From contig NZ_AYYO01000044.1 of NCBI RefSeq assembly GCF_001436225.1, positions 37,063 through 101,062 on the forward strand: 64,000 bases of DNA, given 5' to 3'. Every line of letters begins with the position of its first letter. The stretch's first letter is position 1. This stretch comes from Lacticaseibacillus sharpeae JCM 1186 = DSM 20505 (lineage in GTDB: Bacteria > Bacillota > Bacilli > Lactobacillales > Lactobacillaceae). Of this stretch, positions 35,284 to 43,734 are shown in pieces. The translations under genes and the position numbers were made by a program. The notes under the pieces are model-generated. The model made no database searches. It worked only from the letters and a program-made list of their open reading frames with translations, and was not told the DNA's origin.

Positions 35284-36156
35284 TTACTCCTTGGTACTGT
35301 ACCCCGTGTTGTAGTCAATCTTATAGCCAGCTTCGACGTTGAAGATGTACACGTTGAAGGCGATGGTGTTACTGCCAACGGACTGGGCACGCAGCTGGAC
35401 GCCACGCGCGACGAGCTCGTTGCCGCGGAAGATTGGCCGTACCTGGTAACGGACAAGGTGCTGGCTGCTAGCCTTGATGTAGGCAGCGAGGTCATCTTCG
35501 TGCACGAGCATTAGCGGGTTGTTCAGACTCATGGTCCCGGTCATCAGGTTCTTCGGGTTGTTGTTCTCACCAGAAAGTTGAAACCCGATGAGGTGACTGC
35601 GATTGTACAGCCAGCCGTGGGCGGTCCGCTTATTGTGCCAGCCCGTGGGGTCCCAGGTGAGCGCGGTCCGGTCGCTCGTTGGCATCAGCTTTTGGCTGAG
35701 CATGGCGTTGGCGGTCGTCACGCGGTTTTGCCCGTCAAGGTTGCCGTAACTTTCCCAAGCACCGCGACTGGTGCTCATTTCGGCCGCAGAAAATCCCGGT
35801 TTGTTGCCGTTAATGGTGATTTCTTGTTCACCGGTGTAATTCAGACTGGCCAGGTTCGCGGGACTTCCGGCATTACTGCTGGTTGGCACCGACTTTTTAG
35901 TCTGCTTGGCCAATGCGTCCTTCATGGTTGCGGTTTCCTGCGCGAGTTTGTCCAGCCGTTGCCGCTCGCGCTTGTTTTTGGCTTCGAGTTTGACGGCCTT
36001 TTTTTCGTCCGTGCGGTCCTTTTTGGTGACGGTTTTGGTGCGCGCTGTCACTTTGACCTTATCGCTTGCACTGGCGCTGCAACCGGTGAGGGTGGCAATG
36101 GTGGTGCTCATGGCGATAACGGCGACAAATGTGGTGATGATGCGATTTGGTTTCAT
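35284..36156 (-). CDS. DNA/RNA non-specific endonuclease, lipoprotein
   Basis: Predicted extracellular nuclease of 290 residues. The signal peptide ends in TLTGCSAS, a lipobox, so it is probably anchored to the outer membrane face. A Lys/Arg/Glu-rich helical region (residues 35-90) precedes the beta-beta-alpha-metal nuclease domain with YNRSHLIGFQLSGE (RSH in place of the usual DRGH) and NNPKNLMTGT (metal-binding Asn). Such nucleases degrade or process DNA outside the cell. ATG 36156 follows the stop of the upstream gene by one base. Confidence 0.88.
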   Translation of the reverse strand: MKPNRIITTFVAVIAMSTTIATLTGCSASASDKVKVTARTKTVTKKDRTDEKKAVKLEAKNKRERQRLDKLAQETATMKDALAKQTKKSVPTSSNAGSPANLASLNYTGEQEITINGNKPGFSAAEMSTSRGAWESYGNLDGQNRVTTANAMLSQKLMPTSDRTALTWDPTGWHNKRTAHGWLYNRSHLIGFQLSGENNNPKNLMTGTMSLNNPLMLVHEDDLAAYIKASSQHLVRYQVRPIFRGNELVARGVQLRAQSVGSNTIAFNVYIFNVEAGYKIDYNTGYSTKE

Positions 36157-36157
36157 C

Positions 36158-36886
36158 TTAACGCAACGCCTTTCTGTAACCTGCGGCCTTGGCTGCCGCT
36201 TCGGAGGCGAAGTAGACGGCGTTGGCACTGTTCATCCGGTATCCGGCTTGACCGGGAACGTGGTAAATTTTGGAATTCTTGTTCCCGACGATGCGCTTGC
36301 TGTTACCGGTGTTCATGTCGCCGCGGTTGGTGACCGCCCGGCCGGTGGTGGCTGCGGCGCGGTGGGTGCTGGATTGACGCGTGGCGGCAGACTTGCGCGC
36401 ACTAGCGGACTTGCTGGCTGCCGCGCGGGCACGGGCTACGGAACTGCTAGCGGCGCGTTTTGCGCTTGCAGCACTTGCAGCAGAGGAGCTAGCGGCGCGT
36501 TTGCTGGCAGCAGTAGCACTACTGCTGGCACTCTTGACTGATGCGTACTCGGCGTCCTGCTTGGTGGCCCGGTCCGCGAGTGTTTTGGACTCAAGTTTCG
36601 CCGCCGCGAGTCGACTGGCACCGACGCGCACCGTTTTATGCTTAATTTTGTAGCTAATACTGGTCTTGGCTGTCGTGTCGGCCTTGCCCGCGGTGCTGGA
36701 ACAACCGATAATGCCAATGCTCAAAACGGCAATGCCGATGACCAGCAGTCCGGCCGGCCACCGCTTGCGGCGCATGCTGACAATGCCGATCCAGACGGCG
36801 ATTGCCGCGGCAAATATTGCAATAATCATCAATGAAATCTCCCAAAATGCTGAGCGTGTGCGCCCAGTTTCTCCCTTTTTAGCCAA
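36158..36886 (-). CDS. Membrane protein with Ala/Ser-rich stalk and Ada-like metal-binding domain
   Basis: Protein of 242 residues. Two hydrophobic helices (residues 15-36 and 44-62) are followed by a long Ala/Ser/Lys-rich low-complexity stretch (about 105-175), then a compact domain IVGNKNSKIYHVPGQAGY and FASEAAAKAAGYRKA, the small motif found at the end of many secreted nucleases and thermonuclease-like proteins. It probably works with the nuclease, whose start follows one base after this stop. TTG 36886 is the longest start; ATG 36829 behind GGGAG is the alternative. Confidence 0.72.
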   Translation of the reverse strand: MAKKGETGRTRSAFWEISLMIIAIFAAAIAVWIGIVSMRRKRWPAGLLVIGIAVLSIGIIGCSSTAGKADTTAKTSISYKIKHKTVRVGASRLAAAKLESKTLADRATKQDAEYASVKSASSSATAASKRAASSSAASAASAKRAASSSVARARAAASKSASARKSAATRQSSTHRAAATTGRAVTNRGDMNTGNSKRIVGNKNSKIYHVPGQAGYRMNSANAVYFASEAAAKAAGYRKALR

Positions 36887-36950
36887 GTAACCTTGGCTAT
36901 ATATTTAATTATTAATATAGAGGGTGGGGGAAAGCAATGTCACCTAGATT

Positions 36951-36986
36951 AAAAAACACGGCGATTGCGGGCAAGCAATCGCCGTG
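36951..36986 (-). terminator. Terminator of the phosphosulfolactate synthase operon
   Basis: Minus strand: CACGGCGATTGC and GCAATCGCCGTG, a 12-pair stem, followed by T6. Confidence 0.92.
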
Positions 36987-37003
36987 CTGCTATTTAACCA
37001 GGA

Positions 37004-37654
37004 TCAAATCGAAACGTTGCCTTCGTTCAGGTCAACATGCTTGAGGTAGGCCGTTTGGTTGTACGTGTCCACGAAGAACTCGCCGTTTTGCACAGCCAGG
37101 ATTGAGGTGGACAGATTTTTCAACCCCAGCAGGTGTTCGTTACCCGTCAGCTCCTTGATGCCTAGCTGGGTGGCGCCACCGTGGGCAAAGATGAGGATGT
37201 TGGCGTCAGGGGCCTGACGCGCACTAATTGCCCGGATTGCGGCGGCAAACCGCTGACGGACGGCGGTGAAGTCTTCAACCCCTAGTGCCGCCAGTGCCGG
37301 ATCATTTTGGCGCGCCGACAACTTGGCGAACAGCTCGTGATGGTTCGCAATCAGTTCATCACGGGTGTGGCCCTCCCATTGACCGAAACTGATTTCGGTG
37401 AGACCCGGCGCAATTTGCAGGGCTGGCACGGTGTTCTGGTTTAATTTGGCTAAGATAATTTCACCAGTCTGACGTGCCCGGAGCAGGGGACTGCTGTAAG
37501 CCGCCGCATAGGAATATTGATTGAGATAACGTGCCAAATCGGCGTATTGCTGCGCGTAATCTGTGCGCAGCGGACTGTCGGCGCCGGCGCCTTGTAGCCG
37601 CTTAGCCAGGTTCCATTCGGTTTTGCCGTGGCGGATGATAAAAATTCTTTGCAT
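37004..37654 (-). CDS. Histidine phosphatase family protein
   Basis: Phosphoglycerate-mutase-like phosphatase of 216 residues with the catalytic IIRHGKTEWNL at the N-terminus, ISFGQWEGHTRDEL in the middle and ILIFAHGGATQLG with the second catalytic His. Its ATG overlaps the stop of the gene before it by one base, so the two form an operon. The partner makes a phosphorylated sulfo-compound, so this enzyme might remove its phosphate; that is inference. Confidence 0.9.
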   Translation of the reverse strand: MQRIFIIRHGKTEWNLAKRLQGAGADSPLRTDYAQQYADLARYLNQYSYAAAYSSPLLRARQTGEIILAKLNQNTVPALQIAPGLTEISFGQWEGHTRDELIANHHELFAKLSARQNDPALAALGVEDFTAVRQRFAAAIRAISARQAPDANILIFAHGGATQLGIKELTGNEHLLGLKNLSTSILAVQNGEFFVDTYNQTAYLKHVDLNEGNVSI

Positions 37655-38409
37655 TACTCGATTTTCCCCACTGTGTCGCCCCGAAGTCCGCGGCGCAGCG
37701 TTTCAAGGGCTGTGACTTCATCCCAAGCGATGTTGCCCAAGTTGATGTTGGGCCCGTATTTAAGAATTAATGCGACCTGCTGGCTCTTAAGGGGTGCTTC
37801 GATGATTAATTTATCCACGCCGATAGCTGCTAATGCATCCAGTTCGGAGCCGATGATGTTACCGTCCGCATCGTAAATCCCGATGTTCTTCCCGGCTTCT
37901 CTGGCCTCCAAAATGACGTAGTGGGCGCCATTATCGAGGTCGGCTTGGATCATCTTGCGCCGTTCGGCCGTCGAGAGGTCATGGTCGAGTTCGGGATTCT
38001 TCTTGCCGACTTCGGAAATAACGTAGAAGCCGGCCGCGCGGGCTTGCTGAATTACGTTCGCCCGCGTTGTGGGCCCAACCTGCGTGGACCCGTCGCTCAC
38101 TTCGATGCCGGTGAAGCCCAATTCCTTGGCTTCAGCGAAAAATTCAGGCAGTTTGCCGGCTGCGGTCGCAACCTCGAGCAAGGTGCCGCCAGGGTAGGGA
38201 ATGATGCCGGCGGCCCGGTATTTGGCCGTCTTGGCCTTGATGAGTTCCGCGTCCATCGTTGCGGCAGTTCCCCAGCCGAATTTGGCAAAGCTGATGTGGG
38301 TACCCGCTGTTGCCAGCAAGTCGTCCACGGCGTGCAGACCTAAGCCCTTATCCAGCATCATAGTTTTGCCCGTGGCGGGCTTGGCACCAAGAAAATTAAA
38401 TGCGTTCAT
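37654..38409 (-). CDS. Phosphosulfolactate synthase-like protein (ComA/YitD family)
   Basis: TIM-barrel protein of 251 residues. The family adds sulfite to phosphoenolpyruvate to give phosphosulfolactate, the first step of coenzyme M synthesis in archaea and of sulfolactate formation in Bacillus spores. Features: MMLDKGLGLHAVDDLLATAG at the start, HISFAKFGWGTAA, IIPYPGGTLLEVA, GFTGIEVSDGST, and FYVISEVGKKNPELDHDL. Lactobacilli make no coenzyme M, so its true product here is unknown. First gene of a two-gene operon with a phosphatase. Confidence 0.85.
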   Translation of the reverse strand: MNAFNFLGAKPATGKTMMLDKGLGLHAVDDLLATAGTHISFAKFGWGTAATMDAELIKAKTAKYRAAGIIPYPGGTLLEVATAAGKLPEFFAEAKELGFTGIEVSDGSTQVGPTTRANVIQQARAAGFYVISEVGKKNPELDHDLSTAERRKMIQADLDNGAHYVILEAREAGKNIGIYDADGNIIGSELDALAAIGVDKLIIEAPLKSQQVALILKYGPNINLGNIAWDEVTALETLRRGLRGDTVGKIE

Positions 38410-38593
38410 GATTATGCTCCGTTCGTATCCACTAATTTATTCGTTACCACCCCATCATGAATGCTAAGCCCAACAAAACTGTGCACAATCAATGAAATTT
38501 TTGTGAATAGGTCACAATGTCACACGACTGGCGCAGATTGTGTACAGGCGAGCAAATTTATGGATAAATAATTTCTTATAGGTATCAAAATTT

Positions 38594-38636
38594 GTCTGGT
38601 GCACAAATATTTTTTTAGGTCCAGACCAGTTATAAT
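38594..38636 (+). promoter_or_regulatory. Promoter region of the XRE-TPR gene with an inverted repeat
   Basis: TATAAT (38631-38636) lies 57 bases before the ATG. Just upstream GTCTGG (38594-38599) and CCAGAC (38621-38626) form a spaced inverted repeat that may be an operator. No good -35. Confidence 0.4.
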
Positions 38637-38692
38637 TTTATTGAAGGGAGTTGTTTTGTTACGTTGACGCGTGATGAGCGCAGGGAGGCAAT

Positions 38693-39955
38693 ATGGGAAA
38701 ACAGAAACATGTGGACGCGGAATTCTTGCAGGACATGCTGCCCGAGCAGCAAGCGGGCGAAAATTCTGTAACTGGGGCGAAGCAAATTCAGGGGGATGGG
38801 TTAAATTCGCCGGCGGCAGAATCTTTGCAGCCGAATGCGGACCAAGCATCAGTGGCTGCACCAAAAAGTCGCCGAACCGACCGAAAGCGTGCGCGAAAAG
38901 TGCCTGCGGGGGTAACCACAAGTGCCACCGCAAAGAACAAAAAACGCGTTGGGCAACCGAAAAACCAGTCGGTGGCCCAAAAACGGGCGGTGCAGAACTC
39001 AGCGGTTACCGAGAAAACCGCCCCTACTGAGGAGAAGAAAAAGCGCAAGAAGCGCAAGATTAAGTCCGACGCCGAACTGGTGAAGGATAACGGGCCACGG
39101 GTGCGGGAACTGCGGCTAAGTCTGGGCCTATCCCAGGCGGGCCTAGCTGATGGCATTTGCACCCAGGCCACGATTAGTTTGGTGGAAAAGCAAAATAAGA
39201 TGCCGAGCATGGACACCATGATTAAGGTGGCCGAACGCTTGCACGAGCAGGTGAGTGATCTAATCATGCGCCAGGACAGTTACGCGCACTCACGGCTGCA
39301 GTTCATCGAGGACCAGATGCACCATTACAAGTTCAAGCAGGCATTCAACGCACTACTCACGATTGAAGAAAGCCGCATCGAAAGCAACGCGCTGGTCCGG
39401 CAGTACCACAGTATGATGGGGGCGCTCGAACTGCTGACGCGGGACAATCCCGTGGAAGCAGGGGGCCATTTTGCGCGCGTTTTGGCAACAACCAAGCAGA
39501 ACACGAACGCCATTGCGAACGTGGTGGCGAAACTCGGTCTGGGCCTGGCCTATGCAGATCTCGGTAAGCTCGAAAAAACGCAGGTGCTAGTTAAGGACGC
39601 CACGAAGGTCCTCGGCGGCATTGACACCAACAATGCGAACCTCGCGGATGATGGCGTGGCGCTGTATTGGTACCTGACCATGTGCTACCAGGCACTGAGC
39701 GAACGCGCACTCGCGGTGGAAACGTCCAAGCAGGCGATTACCCAGGCACTGAAGAACGGGAACTTGTACCTGCTCGACGAAATTTATGCCACCACGGCTG
39801 AGTGCCTCGAATCCTTGGGTGGGGCGCGCAACCGGAACAAGGCAATCACGGCCACGCAGCGGGCTCTTTCGCTGGCCCGCATCGTTGGTAATCAAGATTT
39901 AGTTAACAAGCTAGTTGCAAAAAGTGACGAATCTGTTATCGTAAATTGCAAATAA
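38693..39955 (+). CDS. XRE-family regulator with basic N-terminal extension and TPR-like helices
   Basis: Protein of 420 residues. Residues 1-125 are disordered and very basic, with runs such as KKKRKKRKIK. An XRE helix-turn-helix follows at about 133-190 (LRLSLGLSQAGLADGICTQA, then ISLVEKQNKMPSM), then about 225 residues of helical repeats of the Rgg/PlcR type (TPR-like), which in relatives bind signalling peptides. No peptide gene is visible next to it. The basic extension is unusual for the family. ATG 38693 is behind GGGAGGC. Confidence 0.85.
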   Translation: MGKQKHVDAEFLQDMLPEQQAGENSVTGAKQIQGDGLNSPAAESLQPNADQASVAAPKSRRTDRKRARKVPAGVTTSATAKNKKRVGQPKNQSVAQKRAVQNSAVTEKTAPTEEKKKRKKRKIKSDAELVKDNGPRVRELRLSLGLSQAGLADGICTQATISLVEKQNKMPSMDTMIKVAERLHEQVSDLIMRQDSYAHSRLQFIEDQMHHYKFKQAFNALLTIEESRIESNALVRQYHSMMGALELLTRDNPVEAGGHFARVLATTKQNTNAIANVVAKLGLGLAYADLGKLEKTQVLVKDATKVLGGIDTNNANLADDGVALYWYLTMCYQALSERALAVETSKQAITQALKNGNLYLLDEIYATTAECLESLGGARNRNKAITATQRALSLARIVGNQDLVNKLVAKSDESVIVNCK

Positions 39956-39956
39956 A

Positions 39957-40010
39957 GAACGTCCACATTGTTAAGACACAAAATTCGTGTCAGCAATGTG
40001 GACGTTTTTG
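39957..40010 (+). terminator. Terminator after the XRE-TPR gene
   Basis: A long stem starting AACGTCCACATTG with CAATGTGGACGTT, apical GACAC/GTGTC, then five T. Confidence 0.85.
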
Positions 40011-40052
40011 GTTAATCAAATTCTTATTGGTAGTGGAACTAAGTGAAGTGAA

Positions 40053-40544
40053 TCACTTAGTTGCTTGTGGTTTGCGCGTCGTTGCTAGCGCAGGCTTGTT
40101 CTCGAGGTCCGTCCGCACAACCAGCACGTCGCATGGTGCTTGGCGGGTCACGTATTCGGTCACGGAGCCGATGAGCAGCCGTTCAACCGCGTTGAGCCCG
40201 GTTGCCCCAATCATAATCAGGTCAATGTTGCGCTGCTTCGGCACATCGCGCGCGATGATGGTCTTCGGCGCCCCGTATTCGATTGAGTAGTTAATCTTCT
40301 TGACGCCGTTGTCCAGAGCGGTTTGCTTGTATTCTTCCATGGTCTTCTTCGCACTGGCGGTTACCTGTTCAACCATCGCGGAGTCGAAGCTGGAAACGTT
40401 CTGGAACGCGCGTGTGTCGACGATGTGGACAAGGTAGAGTTCCGCATCGTTACGTTTTGCCACGGCAATGGCTTTCTTGAAAGCAAGCTCGGCCTCGTAT
40501 GATCCATCAATTGCGACAAGAATGTGTTGGTATTGTTGCAGCAT
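40053..40544 (-). CDS. Universal stress protein UspA family
   Basis: Cytoplasmic stress protein of 163 residues with the nucleotide-binding pattern ILVAIDGSYEAE at the start and IGATGLNAVERLLIGSVTEYV near the end (G-2X-G-9X-G-S/T). ATG 40544 is chosen because AAGGAAGG lies seven bases upstream; the GTG at 40553 lies within that site. A short disordered tail (residues 152-163) ends in Lys. Stand-alone gene. Confidence 0.92.
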   Translation of the reverse strand: MLQQYQHILVAIDGSYEAELAFKKAIAVAKRNDAELYLVHIVDTRAFQNVSSFDSAMVEQVTASAKKTMEEYKQTALDNGVKKINYSIEYGAPKTIIARDVPKQRNIDLIMIGATGLNAVERLLIGSVTEYVTRQAPCDVLVVRTDLENKPALATTRKPQATK

Positions 40545-40673
40545 ATAAAACACCTTCCTTTTCCTTCGTCTAATGGAGAATGTTTGGTTTGGTTCTTCTC
40601 CTTAATTCAATTTTACCATCTCGTGAAAGCTATTTCAAAACTCTTTGGTAATTGAATTGCAGACGCAAGGCAG

Positions 40674-40949
40674 TTAGTTCATCGCGCTCAAGATGGAAAA
40701 GCCGAAGATGCCGACGAAGATTACGGACACGGTGATGGCAATCAGCGCGAGCATCTTGGAGACGATGATGCCGGCCACGATGCAGACGATGGCGCAGACG
40801 ATGATGAGAATGGAGGTGAGCAGCATGTTCGAAGCTAGCTCAGGGGTGGGCACACTCATCGTGAGGAAGGGCCGGTTGCGGTGGGTGAGCAAGAACGCGG
40901 CCAGTCCGACCAGAACGAGGGCGTACACGATCATAGCAATTAATAACAT
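40674..40949 (-). CDS. Small membrane protein, three helices
   Basis: Protein of 91 residues, family not recognised. Three hydrophobic segments: residues 2-22, 42-62 and 66-88. Only a short loop with R-N-R and a Pro-Thr-Pro step is polar. AAGGAG precedes its ATG. Neighbouring UspA and the RNA gene give no functional hint. Confidence 0.7.
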   Translation of the reverse strand: MLLIAMIVYALVLVGLAAFLLTHRNRPFLTMSVPTPELASNMLLTSILIIVCAIVCIVAGIIVSKMLALIAITVSVIFVGIFGFSILSAMN

Positions 40950-41004
40950 TTTTTAACTCCTTCAATTCGGTTGTAAATGAATGCATCCATCATACCATAA
41001 TTGG

Positions 41005-41232
41005 CAACAAAGAACCGCCCCGGCGATTGCCGAGGCGGTTAATGAAGAACTTTGGGTGCCGTGTAACTTCCTTAATCGTGTGAACCCGCTATTAGGCAGG
41101 TGGGACCTAGCCGGATTAATCTGAGTCCTACGTGAAATAGGTCATTCGTCAATGCGGTCTTGTGGTCCCAATGTATTGAGAATGTTCGGTCAACTGATAT
41201 TCAGGAATGGCGAACACTTAAGTAACTTCTAC
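41005..41232 (-). ncRNA. ssrS: Structured small RNA, probable 6S RNA
   Basis: A minus-strand transcript of about 225 bases with its own promoter and terminator and no reading frame. On the minus strand the RNA starts near AGAAGTTACTTAAGTGTTCG. It has a long apical arm: TGGGACC with GGTCCCA, CCG/ATT with AAT/CGG, and TGA-CCTA with TAGG-TCA, and a large asymmetrical open region on either side. That rod-with-bubble shape and the size fit 6S RNA, which binds sigma-A RNA polymerase. The RNA gene is well supported; the 6S name is less certain. Confidence 0.6.
41007..41040 (-). terminator. Terminator of the small RNA
   Basis: Minus strand: AACCGCCTCGGC and GCCGGGGCGGTT around AATC, followed by CTTTGTT. 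Confidence 0.8.
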
Positions 41233-41238
41233 TATCAT

Positions 41239-41267
41239 ATTAGCATCACGCCCGGGTGCGTGCAAGC
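41239..41267 (-). promoter_or_regulatory. Promoter of the small RNA
   Basis: Minus strand TTGCAC, 17 bases, TAATAT, with a start predicted about seven bases beyond. Confidence 0.65.
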
Positions 41268-41349
41268 GGATACGCCACTTTCTGCCGGTCAGGCCCGTTT
41301 CTCGTGGTAGAATATTCCTAGACGATTTACGCTCAGAGAGGGGATCAAC

Positions 41350-43128
41350 ATGAATTACGAAGATGTACGCCGGCTTCACCTAGACCAATTGCGCACGGGG
41401 CTACAAGTGCGGCTCTTGCAGCAAGTTCGTTTTGTCGATGCGGCGGGCACGGGGGTTGCCGCACCGGCAGCACCAGCTACCAGCCCGTTTTTCTTTGCGG
41501 CGGGGGCCAGTGAACTCATTGTGGCGTCCAAAACTACGGCGGAATTAGCCGATGCCCAGTCGGAGCTAGCGGCTGCACGTTCTGTGGCGCAAACGGCGAC
41601 GACCAGCCAAATGCGCGTCGTTAATCCCGGTATTCGCATTCAGCTGTTCTTCCCGGAAACACTGTTTAGCATGCTGTACACGGATGCAGAGCCTAAGCAA
41701 AGTTACATCGACTACCGCAACCAAATATATTTAACCGTCGCTACCCAATTGCAGGCGCGGGGGGCGCAGTTGCTTGAGGCCCTGGGTGCGTTTGTAAAAA
41801 GCACGCCGCAGCTGGACTTTACGCGCCTGAGCGCCTACAACGTGAGCGTGCGGCGGGCGGGCGCTTCCGGGATTGGCGCGCAGCTTGGTCGGGTTGGCCT
41901 GCTGGGGCAGCAGATGGCTGAGCGCGGCATTATGGGGCTGGAAATTGATTTGCCCCAGATTGTTGGCATTGATGCAGCGGCACTGCGCTTGGTGCATGAT
42001 ACCGCCTGGTACGCACAGCTGCCACTAAAAGGCGCCGGCAGCCTAACTGACTTTTTACAGACGGCCATGAATGCCGATCACGTGGCCGCGGCGGCCCAAG
42101 CCTGGACGCTGTCTGGCCAGTCGGAACAGTCCAGCGCAATCCTGCCTGGTTTTACCGACCAACCGCGCACCGTGCAGTTGCGGCTACGGGCGGCGCTCAC
42201 CGCCGGCGCGGATGTGACTATTCTAGACCGGCAGCACGGCATGTGGGTGGTCAAAAATGGCGCGCACACGAGCCTAATTGCGGGGCAAAATAGCAGTCTG
42301 AACTCTGCGACCGCGGTGGCGCTCACCGATGACGTGACCGCACGCAAGGCCTTGCTAGGTGCGGCTAAATTGCCGGTGCCAGCGGGGATGAGCTACACGG
42401 ATTTGGCGGTGGCCCAGGGCGATTTCGCCCGCAGTTTTGCGCACAAGAGCTTGGCCGTTAAGGGGCCGCGTCTGGGCCAGACGACGCTCTTTCCAATCCC
42501 AGCCACAGAGGCGGCCTTCACGAACGCAATCAGTGCGCGGCTAACCCAATTCGGGCAGGCGGACGTCGAGATGTTCGTGCCCGGCGACCAGTTCAACCTG
42601 CTAGTGCTGGACGGCAAGGTTTGCGCTGTCTCCATGCGCGATTTTGCCTACGTGGTTGGTGACGGCCGCGCCAGTCTGGAGCAACTGGTCCAGCGGCGTA
42701 ATGCCCAGCGAACAAATGCGGGACTACCAACCATTGACCTGACTGCGGTGGCAAAGCAGGACCTAGATGATCAGGGCGTGAATGCGGCCACGATTGTCAG
42801 TCGCGGCGGCCAGGTATACCTCGGCCGCAACAGTCTGGCCGCGGCGGCGGGTTCTTGGCAGGATGGCCGCGAGCTTCTCGATGCAACTTACGACCAGCTG
42901 GCAATCGCGGCGGCCAAGGCCCTGAATTTGCGCCTGGGCAGCGTGCAATTGGTGGTCGCGAACGGTTATGTGCCGTACGCTTCCGGTGCGCAGAGTCACG
43001 GTGGTCAGCTCGCCACCATTGTCGGCGTGGATGCCCGGCCAGATCTGAGTGAGTACGAACGGCCAACGTATGGGGCCGGAGTGCCGGTGCTCGACCAAGT
43101 ATTGGCGGCAGAGGCGCAACAAGAATAA
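41350..43128 (+). CDS. GshAB-like ATP-grasp protein, N-terminal half divergent
   Basis: Protein of 592 residues. The C-terminal half (about 330-590) is an ATP-grasp domain: TARKALLGAAKLPVPAGMSY, LAVKGPRLGQTTLF, VEMFVPGDQFNLLVLDGKV and AYVVGDGRASLEQLVQRRN resemble the glutathione synthetase part of bifunctional GshAB and cyanophycin synthetase. The N-terminal half should hold a glutamate-cysteine ligase if the protein were GshAB, but only weak resemblance is seen (IQLFFPETLFSMLYTD) and the whole is about 150 residues short. So it may be a degenerate or differently specialised ligase. Ala-rich throughout. Single gene. Confidence 0.7.
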   Translation: MNYEDVRRLHLDQLRTGLQVRLLQQVRFVDAAGTGVAAPAAPATSPFFFAAGASELIVASKTTAELADAQSELAAARSVAQTATTSQMRVVNPGIRIQLFFPETLFSMLYTDAEPKQSYIDYRNQIYLTVATQLQARGAQLLEALGAFVKSTPQLDFTRLSAYNVSVRRAGASGIGAQLGRVGLLGQQMAERGIMGLEIDLPQIVGIDAAALRLVHDTAWYAQLPLKGAGSLTDFLQTAMNADHVAAAAQAWTLSGQSEQSSAILPGFTDQPRTVQLRLRAALTAGADVTILDRQHGMWVVKNGAHTSLIAGQNSSLNSATAVALTDDVTARKALLGAAKLPVPAGMSYTDLAVAQGDFARSFAHKSLAVKGPRLGQTTLFPIPATEAAFTNAISARLTQFGQADVEMFVPGDQFNLLVLDGKVCAVSMRDFAYVVGDGRASLEQLVQRRNAQRTNAGLPTIDLTAVAKQDLDDQGVNAATIVSRGGQVYLGRNSLAAAAGSWQDGRELLDATYDQLAIAAAKALNLRLGSVQLVVANGYVPYASGAQSHGGQLATIVGVDARPDLSEYERPTYGAGVPVLDQVLAAEAQQE

Positions 43129-43133
43129 TCAAA

Positions 43134-43172
43134 AACACCCACCTGTGTATTCATGCAGGTGGGTGTTGCTTT
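43134..43172. terminator. Bidirectional terminator
   Basis: AACACCCACCTG and CAGGTGGGTGTT form a 12-pair stem between convergent genes; the T run is better on the minus strand. Confidence 0.85.
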
Positions 43173-43181
43173 AGTCAATAT

Positions 43182-43619
43182 TTAGAATAGGCCGAAGAAC
43201 CCGCGCTTTTTGGGCTCAGCTTGTTTCTGGACCGGCAGGGAGATGTTTTCCTGATTGATTGCCTGTTTGGCCACAATCAGGAGCCCGGCTGCATCGTCTT
43301 CCACGTGGGCGGAATCATCGGAAATCAACGTGAACGGCAGGTCGTTTTGGGCACAGAGTTTGACGAACGGACTGGTGGTGCCCGTGCCTAACTTACCGTT
43401 AATCAGGACACTCAGGTCGCGGTGCTGGTAGTCCTTAATGACCGCCTTGAAGCTCGTAACCGTGTGGGGGTTACGCAGCGACTGGTTATCGATGTAGAGG
43501 GCAACCCGCTCGCGCAGTGACCCGAGATACTTACGCCGCTCGTCTGGATTCGTTTTGCGGGGACCAAAGATTGCAGTGGTCAGGTGATCATCCAGTTGAT
43601 CAGTGTTCTTCTCGCTCAT
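43182..43619 (-). CDS. YueI family protein (DUF1694)
   Basis: Protein of 145 residues matching YueI: LTTAIFGPRKTNPDERRKYLGS near the start, RERVALYIDNQS, and a conserved VLINGKLGTGTTSPFVKLC. No activity is known. It ends in KKRGFFGLF. Convergent with the ATP-grasp gene. Confidence 0.88.
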   Translation of the reverse strand: MSEKNTDQLDDHLTTAIFGPRKTNPDERRKYLGSLRERVALYIDNQSLRNPHTVTSFKAVIKDYQHRDLSVLINGKLGTGTTSPFVKLCAQNDLPFTLISDDSAHVEDDAAGLLIVAKQAINQENISLPVQKQAEPKKRGFFGLF

Positions 43620-43734
43620 GCTTATCCCCCCTTTGTGCGTGTTTTGCGGACAAAATAATTAATGTGCAGGTTTTTGTCCTGTAAACATTAATTATATCAG
43701 TATTAGCAAATTCACGCAAAGTGGGCTGGCGGCG

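Noticed and set aside
40986-41349. RNase P RNA or SRP RNA as identity of the small RNA
   Set aside because: The length is wrong for RNase P, and the conserved cores of either RNA are not present.
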